Part shown: in pieces, positions 1 to 5,573 of the stretch
How the letters are laid out: the number at the start of each line of letters is the position of its first letter
How positions within the stretch are numbered: position 1 is the first letter of the stretch
DNA from: Jatrophihabitans sp.
GTDB taxonomy: Bacteria; Actinomycetota; Actinomycetes; Mycobacteriales; Jatrophihabitantaceae
Direction of reading: 5' to 3'
NCBI GenBank assembly: GCA_025966255.1
Contig: JAOPVG010000434.1
Location: 1 to 6,505, forward strand
DNA length: 6,505 nucleotides
Notes under the pieces: generated by a model
Seen by the model: the letters and a program-made list of their open reading frames with translations, nothing else
Databases searched by the model: none
Told to the model about the DNA's origin: nothing
Made by a program: the position numbers and the translations under genes

Positions 1-314
1 GCACCGGCCGCGCTGATCGTCACCGGGTCGGGCCGGCCGGCCTGGGCCACCTCGGCCTGGGCCTTGCCGCTGACCAGTAGCCGGAGTTCGGTCTCGGCGC
101 GTCCGACGAGCGCAAAACTCGGCACGCTGCGCAGGCCCTCCCGGAGGATCACGCCGAGCAGCCCGTCCACGCCGGCGCCGCGTTCCACGGCCTCCCAGCA
201 GGCGGCCAGGATCGCGCCGGAGGGGTCGAGTTCGGCGAGCAGCCACACGTCATCGGCGGCGAGGGCCACCCATCGGCCGGGGACATAGGTGATGGACGCG
301 CGTCCCTGCGGCAC
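1..314 (-). CDS. N-terminal part of a probable FHA-domain-type signalling protein (cut by window edge)
   Basis: The reading frame starts at a GTG at 314 and runs open off the left edge, giving 104 residues. An in-frame TGA lies three codons before the GTG, so no earlier usual start exists. AGGTGA (321-326 on the plus strand, read in reverse) sits 6 nt before the start as a ribosome binding site. The segment begins MPQGRASITYVPGRW and continues with a hydrophobic stretch, a Trp40 region and the phrase SVPSFALVGR around residues 63-72. From memory, this Y-x-PG-x-W ... LP-x-FALV arrangement resembles the N-terminal region of actinobacterial proteins that carry an FHA domain further on and sit beside a PP2C phosphatase. 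The FHA domain itself is not in the window, so the identity is inferred. The gene lies 21 bp after the phosphatase stop on the same strand and is probably co-transcribed with it. Existence of the gene is fairly certain; the FHA assignment is not. Confidence 0.55.
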   Translation of the reverse strand, partial: MPQGRASITYVPGRWVALAADDVWLLAELDPSGAILAACWEAVERGAGVDGLLGVILREGLRSVPSFALVGRAETELRLLVSGKAQAEVAQAGRPDPVTISAAG

Positions 315-335
315 CGCCAGTCACCTGCCTCTAAC

Positions 336-1121
336 TCATGGACTCTGCGTACTGCGTGTCCGCGGGGCCGTATCTGCATCGATCGACCCCGCGGCTGCGC
401 TGTTGGCTAGATCCACGACGATAACGGCGATGTTGTCCCGGCCGCCAGCGGCCAGGGCCAGCTCGAGCAGCGCGCTGGCCGCGGGGCCGGGATCAGCGTG
501 CGAGCCGAGCACCTCTCCGATGGCGGCGTCGTCGACCTCGCCGGTGAGCCCGTCCGAGCAGATCAGGAACCGTTCCCGCTCGGTCGGCGGGAATACCCAC
601 AGGTCGGGCAGCGGGCTGGGCTCGCTGCCGAGGCAGCGGGTCACGACGTTGCGGCGTGGATGCCGGGCGATGTCCTGCGCGCTGATCTGCCCGGCGGCGC
701 GCAGTTCCTCGACCTCGGAATGGTCGACGGTCACCTGGCTGAGCAGGCCGTCGACGTAGCGGTAGACGCGCGAGTCGCCGACATTGAAGACGACGCAGTG
801 CCCCGACCCCCCGACCTGGACGACGCCCACGCCGCACAGCGTGGTGCCCATGCCCAGGTACTCCGGACGTCGCCGCGCCTCGCTGAGGATGAGCTGGTTG
901 GCGTCGGCGATCGCGCTGATCACGTCGTCGGGGTTGAAGCTCTGCTGCTCGGCGAGCCGAGCCATGCGCTCGACGGCGATCTTGCTGGCCACCTCGCCGG
1001 CGGCGTGGCCACCGAGGCCGTCGGCGACGGCGGCGAGTTGGTCGGTGACCAACATGCTGTCCTCGTTCGACTTGCGGACGAGGCCGGGATGCGTCACCGC
1101 GGCGGACGAGATGGTGATCAT
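336..1121 (-). CDS. PP2C-family serine/threonine protein phosphatase
   Basis: This 261-residue protein is a single PP2C (PPM) catalytic domain with a short polar tail of about 20 residues and no membrane segment, so it is probably cytoplasmic. The family removes phosphate from phospho-Ser/Thr proteins using two metal ions. Motifs appear in order: SNED (18-21) after Arg16; VADGLGGHAAGE (32-43) with metal ligand Asp34; GMGTTL (90-95); NVGDSRVYR (113-121); VTVDHS (130-135); RCLG (162-165); ICSDGL (187-192) with a likely metal-binding Asp190; and GGRDN (226-230) with Asp229. After GGRDN the usual Thr is Ala232. The ATG at 1121 is preferred because GGAGGA lies just before it (1125-1130) and the domain starts there; the frame is open further upstream but that part looks non-coding. 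The downstream neighbour is the probable FHA-type gene. PP2C, FHA and Ser/Thr kinase genes commonly cluster in actinobacteria, so a role reversing kinase signalling is likely, though no kinase lies here. Confidence 0.95.
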   Translation of the reverse strand: MITISSAAVTHPGLVRKSNEDSMLVTDQLAAVADGLGGHAAGEVASKIAVERMARLAEQQSFNPDDVISAIADANQLILSEARRRPEYLGMGTTLCGVGVVQVGGSGHCVVFNVGDSRVYRYVDGLLSQVTVDHSEVEELRAAGQISAQDIARHPRRNVVTRCLGSEPSPLPDLWVFPPTERERFLICSDGLTGEVDDAAIGEVLGSHADPGPAASALLELALAAGGRDNIAVIVVDLANSAAAGSIDADTAPRTRSTQSP

Positions 1122-1203
1122 GCGTCCTCCACTACCGCGCGGGCGCGGCGCGGCCTCTTCGAAACCATCCGACGACCGTAACCACATCCCCGCCGGGGAC
1201 GCC

Positions 1204-1221
1204 ATGGGGGGCACTCCCCAT
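1204..1221 (-). repeat. Small hairpin in the gap between the YczE-like gene and the PP2C gene
   Basis: ATGGGG (1204-1209) and CCCCAT (1216-1221) can pair as a 6-bp stem with a 6-nt loop. It lies about 40 nt downstream of the YczE-like stop codon and about 80 nt before the phosphatase start, both on the minus strand. It could weakly stop transcription or shape the phosphatase leader. No T-tract follows on the minus strand, so an intrinsic terminator is not supported. Confidence 0.3.
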
Positions 1222-1232
1222 CCCTCCGCAAG

Positions 1233-1276
1233 TTGTCCGCCTGTCGATACGACGGGACGTGTTAAGGGGCGGACAA
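1233..1276. repeat. Perfect 9-bp inverted repeat spanning the end of the YczE-like gene
   Basis: TTGTCCGCC (1233-1241) and GGCGGACAA (1268-1276) are exact reverse complements separated by 26 nt. The right arm encodes the last residues of the YczE-like protein (Leu-Ser-Ala) and the stop codon lies in the loop. The loop is long and no T-run follows, so a classic intrinsic terminator is unlikely. It may be an operator pair, a long-loop RNA stem, or chance in GC-rich DNA. Confidence 0.5.
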
Positions 1277-1861
1277 CCGGGGACGGCGGGTGAGGTGCAA
1301 CCGGCGGTCGACCAAGTCGACGGCCGGCCCGAGCAGCGCGATGACGAGCAGCGTGCCGGGCCCGATCGCGGCGCCGAGCAGCCAGCCGCCGAGCGCTCCC
1401 CCGCCCTGGACGATGCTGTAGCTCCAGCGGAACGGCACCGGTGGATCGACGGCCAACGCCGCGGCCTCGGTCGGGCCCGCGCCCGTCCCACTGCCGAGAT
1501 AGCCGGCCACACCCAGGCTCAGCACCACGAAGGCGACCAGCAGCAGGCCGGCGCGGGCCACCAGGGCGTGCGGCGCGGGCAGCACCGCCATCAGGGACGA
1601 GACGGTGGTTCCGACAACCACCGGCTGCACGATCGTCCCGAGCCCGGGGACCAGTCCGCGCCACCACGCCAGAGCGACGAGCACCGCGCCGAGCACGCAG
1701 CTCACCGCGAGAAAGGGGACGTCCAGGGAGATCGCGAGGCCGTTGATGAACGTCGAGTAGCCGTCCGAGCCGAGCGCGGTGAGTAGCAGGAGCGCCACGC
1801 CGACGCCGAGCACGACGCACGAGACAACCAGCTGCGCGACGCGGAACGGGGTGAGGGGCAC
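1262..1861 (-). CDS. YczE/YyaS/YitT-family-like integral membrane protein
   Basis: This 199-residue protein is mostly hydrophobic, with about five likely membrane segments: roughly residues 9-31, 49-67, 75-95, 99-122 and 155-183. The phrases LGSDGYSTFINGLA (30-43), RGLVPGLGTIVQPVVVG (68-84) and SGTGAGPTEA (124-133) match the repeated pattern I recall for the COG2364/YczE family: a small-residue loop before a helix, then a P-G-x-G-T stretch opening the next helix. The family's transport or sensing function is not established, so none is assigned. The GTG at 1861 is the first possible start, because a TAG stop lies 15 nt upstream in the same frame; the ribosome binding site is weak. The gene is divergent from the N-acetyltransferase gene and shares its operator-like intergenic region. 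The downstream phosphatase is 140 bp away, so co-transcription is possible but not evident. Confidence 0.75.
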   Translation of the reverse strand: MPLTPFRVAQLVVSCVVLGVGVALLLLTALGSDGYSTFINGLAISLDVPFLAVSCVLGAVLVALAWWRGLVPGLGTIVQPVVVGTTVSSLMAVLPAPHALVARAGLLLVAFVVLSLGVAGYLGSGTGAGPTEAAALAVDPPVPFRWSYSIVQGGGALGGWLLGAAIGPGTLLVIALLGPAVDLVDRRLHLTRRPRLSAP

Positions 1862-1891
1862 AACGCCGTCAACCTACTTCAGCGCCGCCGT

Positions 1892-1939
1892 CCGGTCCTA
1901 ACTTATTCCTCCCATCAGGACCTTCCTGCCGGTCCTGAT
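1892..1939. promoter_or_regulatory. Operator-like repeats in the divergent YczE-like / N-acetyltransferase intergenic region
   Basis: ATCAGGACC (1914-1922) and GGTCCTGAT (1931-1939) form a perfect 9-bp inverted repeat with an 8-nt spacer. A third copy of the half-site core, CCGGTCCT at 1892-1899, repeats the CCGGTCCT at 1929-1936 exactly, 37 nt apart. The cluster lies between two divergent genes, 30 nt from the YczE-like start and 51 nt from the acetyltransferase start, which is where a dimeric repressor or activator would act on both promoters. TAnnnT-type -10-like hexamers overlap the left part (TAACTT at 1899-1904 on the plus strand, TAAGTT on the minus strand), but no matching -35 was found. 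The palindrome could also act as an RNA stem. The regulator is unknown and no regulator gene lies alongside. Confidence 0.5.
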
Positions 1940-1976
1940 CCGGCATGGTCAGGCGCAGCAGCAGCAGTCGATACTC

Positions 1977-1985
1977 AGGAGGTGA
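1977..1985 (+). promoter_or_regulatory. Near-perfect Shine-Dalgarno site that fixes the N-acetyltransferase start
   Basis: AGGAGGTGA is fully complementary to the usual 16S rRNA 3' end and ends 5 nt before the ATG at 1991. The in-frame GTG at 1982 lies inside this site and therefore cannot be the start, so the ATG is chosen. Confidence 0.9.
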
Positions 1986-1990
1986 CGGAC

Positions 1991-2788
1991 ATGCTGACCC
2001 ACGACCAGCTGAGCCTCTACCTCGAGCGCATCGGGGTCGACGGCGGCCAACCGCCGACCGCACCGCGACTTCGCGAGCTGCACGAACAGCACCTGCGCCG
2101 CGTCCCGTTCGAGAACCTGAGCATCCATCTCGGCGAGCCGATCCGGCTCGGCCTGCCCGAGCTGTTCGCCAAGCTGGTCGAGCGGCGCCGCGGCGGGTTC
2201 TGCTACGAACTGAACGGCTTGTTCGGCGCGCTGCTGAGCACGCTCGGCTATGACGTCGAGCTGTTGGCCTGTGCCGTCTACACCCCGGTCGGGCTCGGTC
2301 CGCCGTTCGATCACGTCGCGCTGTCGGTGGGCACTGCCGACGGCGCCGGACGATGGCTGGCCGATGTCGGCTTCGGCCGGCACAGCCTGCGTCCGCTGCG
2401 CCTCGACACGTCCGACGACCAGGACGATCCCCACGGCGTGTTCCGGCTGGAAACGACGGCTGGTGGTGACGTCGACGTCTACCTGAATGGCGGGCCCCAG
2501 TATCGCGTCGAGCCTCGGCCGCGGACGTTGCTGGACTGCGTGCCGACCTGCTGGTGGCAGCAGACCGCGCCCGAGTCGCACTTTCGCACTGGTCCGGTCT
2601 GCTCCCGGGTCTCCGACACCGGCGGCCACATCACCCTCGCCGGGCGCCTCCTGATCAGGACCGACGGCGGCGAGCGGGTCGAGACGAACCTCGACTCCGA
2701 CGACGACGTCCTGGGCGCGTACGAGAAGTATTTCGGCCTGCCGCTTGATCGAGTTCCGGTGCCGGTCGAGTCGGCGTCCGCTCCGTGA
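1991..2788 (+). CDS. nat: Arylamine N-acetyltransferase
   Basis: This 265-residue protein belongs to the NAT family, which moves an acetyl group from acetyl-CoA to aromatic amines, hydrazines or hydroxylamines through a cysteine intermediate. Bacterial members are cytoplasmic and about 260-280 residues, so this one is full length. The catalytic triad is visible: Cys71 in RRGGFCYELN (66-75), His108 in PPFDHVAL (104-111) and Asp125 in WLADVGFG (122-129). The conserved RVPFENLS lies at 37-44. The C-terminal third, with the YEKYFGLPL stretch, forms the lid region expected in the family. Its stop codon overlaps the start of the amidase gene by GTGA, so the two are probably translated together. In mycobacteria nat sits with cholesterol-catabolism genes, and RifF of rifamycin synthesis is a relative; neither context is seen here, so the natural substrate is open. 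Confidence 0.95.
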   Translation: MLTHDQLSLYLERIGVDGGQPPTAPRLRELHEQHLRRVPFENLSIHLGEPIRLGLPELFAKLVERRRGGFCYELNGLFGALLSTLGYDVELLACAVYTPVGLGPPFDHVALSVGTADGAGRWLADVGFGRHSLRPLRLDTSDDQDDPHGVFRLETTAGGDVDVYLNGGPQYRVEPRPRTLLDCVPTCWWQQTAPESHFRTGPVCSRVSDTGGHITLAGRLLIRTDGGERVETNLDSDDDVLGAYEKYFGLPLDRVPVPVESASAP

Positions 2789-3726
2789 CGACCTATCGCC
2801 TGGACCCGGAGGCGACCTCGGTGAGTGACGTGCTCACCTATGAAGTTCCACCGGTGTTGACGATCGATCCGGGCGACACCGTGATCGTCCGGACGCTGGA
2901 TGCGCGCGGCCATCTCGAACGGCAGGCGGTGCCCGGCGAGACGCGCCCGCTGCTGATTCCCGATGCGCAAGGGCACTGCCTGGTGGGGCCGATCGCGATC
3001 CGCGGAGCCACGCCCGGACAGGTGCTCGCGGTGCGGTTCGATGCGCTGCGACCCGACGACTGGGGGTATACGCAAGCGGGCGGCCGCGACGACACGTTGA
3101 ACCGCATGGTCGGGACAGCCGGCGGCGATCCCGCCTTTCTGCTCTGGGATCTCGACGCGGCGGCCGGCATCGGGGTGAATCAGTTCGGCCTGCGGGTGCC
3201 GCTCGCGCCGTTCCTCGGCGTGACCGGACTGGCCCCCGACGAGCCTGGCCGCCACTCGACCATCCCGCCGCGCCCGCGGGGTGGCGGCAACATCGACTGC
3301 CGGGAACTGACGGCCGGCTCGACGCTGTATCTCCCGGTCACCGTGCCGGACGCGTACCTGTTCGTCGGCGACGGTCATGCGGCGCAGGGCGACGGTGAGG
3401 TCGGCGGCACGGCCTTCGAGTGCGGCATGACCTCGCAGCTGACCGTGACGCTGCGGCCGGCCGGGCCGGTGGACTCGGTGCACGCGATCACGCCGACGGG
3501 ACGCATCACGTTCGGGTTCAGTGACGACCTGAATACGGCCACCGGTGCTGCGCTGTCGGCGATGCTGACGTGGCTGGAGGCGCTGTCCGGACAAGACCGG
3601 TCGACCGTCCTTGCCGTCGCGAGCGTGGTGGTGGATCTGCGCATCACCCAGGTCGCCAATCAGACCTGGGGTGCGCATGCCGTGCTACCGCACGCGCTCA
3701 CCCCGCCTGAGTGGCGCGAAAGCTGA
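2785..3726 (+). CDS. Acetamidase/formamidase-family amidohydrolase
   Basis: This 313-residue protein matches the FmdA_AmdA family (PF03069), whose members hydrolyse formamide, acetamide or other short amides to ammonia and the acid. Supporting motifs are LVGPIAIRGATPGQVLAVRF (66-85), GGGNIDCREL (166-175), LYLPV (181-185) and the hallmark LFVGDGHAAQGDGEVGGTA (192-210). Asp196 and His198 in the hallmark are likely metal or active-site residues, by inference. Length is normal for the short bacterial class. There is no signal peptide, so the protein is probably cytoplasmic. The GTG start at 2785 overlaps the upstream acetyltransferase stop (GTGA), which implies translational coupling; the local ribosome binding site is weak, consistent with re-initiation. 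The substrate cannot be read from sequence: a formamide- or acetamide-like compound, or an N-acylated amine linked to its partner, are the main options. It converges on the phosphoesterase gene across 48 bp in which I see no convincing terminator. Confidence 0.93.
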   Translation: MTTYRLDPEATSVSDVLTYEVPPVLTIDPGDTVIVRTLDARGHLERQAVPGETRPLLIPDAQGHCLVGPIAIRGATPGQVLAVRFDALRPDDWGYTQAGGRDDTLNRMVGTAGGDPAFLLWDLDAAAGIGVNQFGLRVPLAPFLGVTGLAPDEPGRHSTIPPRPRGGGNIDCRELTAGSTLYLPVTVPDAYLFVGDGHAAQGDGEVGGTAFECGMTSQLTVTLRPAGPVDSVHAITPTGRITFGFSDDLNTATGAALSAMLTWLEALSGQDRSTVLAVASVVVDLRITQVANQTWGAHAVLPHALTPPEWRES

Positions 3727-3774
3727 GGAGGTCCGGTGGACGGCCCGAGGGCGCCCCTGTGTATGGCGGCGTGC

Positions 3775-5418
3775 TCAGCGAGTGGCTCGGCCCCGCTTGA
3801 TCGGAGTGATCGACTTGATCGAACCGTTCGGCTTGAGCAACACCTGCTTGTTGTTCGACGACGTGTAGTCGAACAGGTTGCTCAGGCTGCCCGCGCGCGC
3901 GTCGAACGACGAGTCGCCGATTCGGCCAGCGAACCAGTTGTCCTCGATGAACCTCGTAATGGACGACTGGTCGGTCTGGTGATGGTCGACGTAGTTCGTC
4001 TTCGCGTACGGCGAGATCACGATCAACGGCAACCGCGGGCCCGGGCCACACCGGTCCTGGTAGCCGCCGGCGACCGTCGCGGTCGACGACGAGCAGATCG
4101 AGGCGTCGTTGGCCGTGTGCGACGAGTTTTTGATCTTCGACGCGACGTGGTCGTACCAGCCGTCCGAGTCGTCGTAGGCGATGACGACGGCCGTGCTCTT
4201 CCAGTCCTTCGACTGCTGCACCTCGTTGATCGTCTTCACGAGGAAGTGCTGCTCGTCGATCGGGTTGGAGTATCCCGCGTGCCCGTCCTGGTACTCCGAC
4301 GCCTTGAGGAAGCTGACAGCCGGCAGGGTGCCGTTCTTGGCGACCTGGTCGAACAGGCTGAGGTCGTAGTTGTGGTTGGCCGGTCCGTTGTGCCCAACCT
4401 CGGCCAGCGACGCCGGCGCCAGGTGGTGCGGGTTGGACGTCGACGCGTAGTACTGGAACGGGCTGTGGTGCGGGCTGTAGTCCACGACCGACGCACCACC
4501 GATGTTCGCGTGCGAGGCGCCGCAGACCGCGAACGTGCCGGCGCCGTGGTAAGGCGTGGTCGGCGCAAAGCCGCCCTGGAACCAGCCCCAACTGACGCCG
4601 CGGTCGTTGAGGAGGTTGCCGACGTTGTCGCCCTTCACGGCGGCGAGGTTGTTCGTCGACGTGTGGTTCTTGTCCGAACAGTCGTCGTAGGCCGGGTCGG
4701 GGTCGTTGATGACGGTTCCGACGCCGTTCTGGTCGGGGCTGGCGACCACGGAGGCATCCGTCGCCTTCTGGTGCGTCACCGAGGTGACCGCCTGCGCACC
4801 GTGGGTCTGGCCGGCGATGAGGTTCAGCGCACCGGGCGTGGACGGGCCGAACGTCGTGTTGAACGAGTTGTCGGACATCGCGTACTGCTGCGCGTAGTTC
4901 CACAGCCCGGTAACCGTGTTGCCGTCGTAGTAGTCCATCGTCAGGCCCGGCGCTCCGTAGAGGCCGCCGGTACACGAGTCGACCGAGGTGTTCTCCACGA
5001 ACTTGTCCATCGCGCCGTTGTTGAACGCCTTCTGTTCGGCGAGGTAGTTGTGGTCCTGGTCGCAGGTCAGCGCCTGGGCCGGGGAGAGCCGCGCCGGGTC
5101 GTACTGGTTCGGGTTGCTCACGAGCAGGCCGGAGTTGGCGAGGTTGTTCACCTTCGGGGTGCTCGAGATCGGGGAGAACGGGGTGCCATCGGTGTTCTTC
5201 GCCTTCGGGTAGGTGCCGAAGTAGTGATCGAAGGACACGTTCTCGTCGAAGATGACGACCAGATGCTTGATCGGGCTGGCAGTGCTGTTCGAACGATTCG
5301 CAATTGATTCGGCTGTCTTGGCGGACGATCCGCCTGCACTGGCGACGATGCCCGTCACGGCGAGCAGGGCCATGCCTGCGGCCGCGATCGTGACTCGACG
5401 ACGTCTCTGCTTCAGCAC
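3775..5418 (-). CDS. Secreted phospholipase C / acid phosphatase family phosphoesterase
   Basis: This 547-residue protein belongs to the phosphoesterase family PF04185 (bacterial phospholipase C and AcpA-type acid phosphatases), which cleaves phosphate esters outside the membrane. The start is the GTG at 5418, preceded by AGAGG. The frame stays open to 5604 but runs into the upstream gene. Residues 1-28 form a signal peptide: MLKQRRRR, a hydrophobic core, then ASA as a probable signal peptidase I site. Family motifs are IFDENVSFDHYFGTYP (56-71) with Glu59-Asn60 as likely metal ligands; TFGPSTPG (189-196) with Ser193 or Thr194 as candidate nucleophile; NPHHLAP (329-335); HNYDLSLF (349-356); AYDDSDGWYDHV (414-425) with Asp416/Asp417; and GPRLPLIVISPYAK (460-473). 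The mature part has six cysteines, an even number consistent with disulfides. Whether it prefers phospholipids or soluble phosphomonoesters cannot be decided. A Pho-box-like site upstream suggests induction when phosphate is scarce. Confidence 0.93.
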   Translation of the reverse strand: MLKQRRRRVTIAAAGMALLAVTGIVASAGGSSAKTAESIANRSNSTASPIKHLVVIFDENVSFDHYFGTYPKAKNTDGTPFSPISSTPKVNNLANSGLLVSNPNQYDPARLSPAQALTCDQDHNYLAEQKAFNNGAMDKFVENTSVDSCTGGLYGAPGLTMDYYDGNTVTGLWNYAQQYAMSDNSFNTTFGPSTPGALNLIAGQTHGAQAVTSVTHQKATDASVVASPDQNGVGTVINDPDPAYDDCSDKNHTSTNNLAAVKGDNVGNLLNDRGVSWGWFQGGFAPTTPYHGAGTFAVCGASHANIGGASVVDYSPHHSPFQYYASTSNPHHLAPASLAEVGHNGPANHNYDLSLFDQVAKNGTLPAVSFLKASEYQDGHAGYSNPIDEQHFLVKTINEVQQSKDWKSTAVVIAYDDSDGWYDHVASKIKNSSHTANDASICSSSTATVAGGYQDRCGPGPRLPLIVISPYAKTNYVDHHQTDQSSITRFIEDNWFAGRIGDSSFDARAGSLSNLFDYTSSNNKQVLLKPNGSIKSITPIKRGRATR

Positions 5419-5427
5419 GTGCAACGT

Positions 5428-5433
5428 CCTCTC
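5428..5433 (-). promoter_or_regulatory. Ribosome binding site of the phosphoesterase gene
   Basis: On the minus strand GAGAGG lies 9 nt before the GTG at 5418. Together with the signal peptide starting there, it supports this GTG over the more upstream in-frame starts, which would put a long non-secretory leader in front of the signal sequence. Confidence 0.65.
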
Positions 5434-5530
5434 GGTGTGTCTCCCCGTGGCCGCGGTGGGTCCGCACCGGCCATCGGTCCACGGCAAACCTGACCGCGGC
5501 AACCAACGGGCGAGTCGCCCCGAATCGTCC

Positions 5531-5552
5531 ATTACGTGAACTATGGGTGACC
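5531..5552 (-). promoter_or_regulatory. Pho-box-like direct repeat (PhoP/RegX3-type site) upstream of the phosphoesterase gene
   Basis: Read on the minus strand, two adjacent 11-nt units are GGTCACCCATA (5552-5542) and GTTCACGTAAT (5541-5531). Actinobacterial PhoP boxes are direct repeats of 11-nt units whose first seven bases resemble GTTCACC. The first unit matches 6 of 7 and the second 6 of 7, in exact 11-nt register. The site begins 21 nt after the stop of the Mce-associated gene and ends about 112 nt before the phosphoesterase start. Units further up or down do not match. A clear -10 hexamer was not found. Control of a secreted phosphoesterase by the phosphate-starvation two-component system fits known Pho regulons. 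Confidence 0.5.
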
Positions 5553-5573
5553 GTCGGGTTTTCCAGACCTCGA

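Noticed and set aside
1122..1820. N-terminal extension of the phosphatase frame beyond 1121
   Set aside because: The frame is open but overlaps the YczE-like gene, is Arg/Ala/Gly-rich and lacks motifs. The ATG at 1121 has its own ribosome binding site and the catalytic domain begins there.
1982..1990. GTG at 1982 as start of the N-acetyltransferase
   Set aside because: This GTG is part of the AGGAGGTGA ribosome binding site; the ATG at 1991 is correctly spaced from it.
2479..3678. Minus-strand open frame of 399 codons opposite nat and the amidase gene
   Set aside because: Composition is Arg/His/Gln-rich and motif-free, while the plus-strand frames carry the NAT triad and the acetamidase hallmark. 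It is a frame shadow.
3727..3774. Bidirectional terminator between the convergent amidase and phosphoesterase genes
   Set aside because: Only very short self-complementary pieces (such as GGGCGCCC at 3749-3756) are present, with no stable stem-loop or T-tract on either strand.
3736..5307. Long plus-strand open frame (523 codons) opposite the phosphoesterase gene
   Set aside because: Its translation is dominated by Val and Arg with no recognisable motif, as expected from the reverse complement of a GC-rich gene. The minus strand has clear family motifs and a signal peptide.
5335..5418. Twin-arginine (Tat) export signal on the phosphoesterase
   Set aside because: The N-terminus has several arginines, but RRVTIA lacks the usual Phe/Leu-Lys consensus. 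An ordinary Sec signal with an ASA cleavage site fits better, although Tat cannot be excluded.
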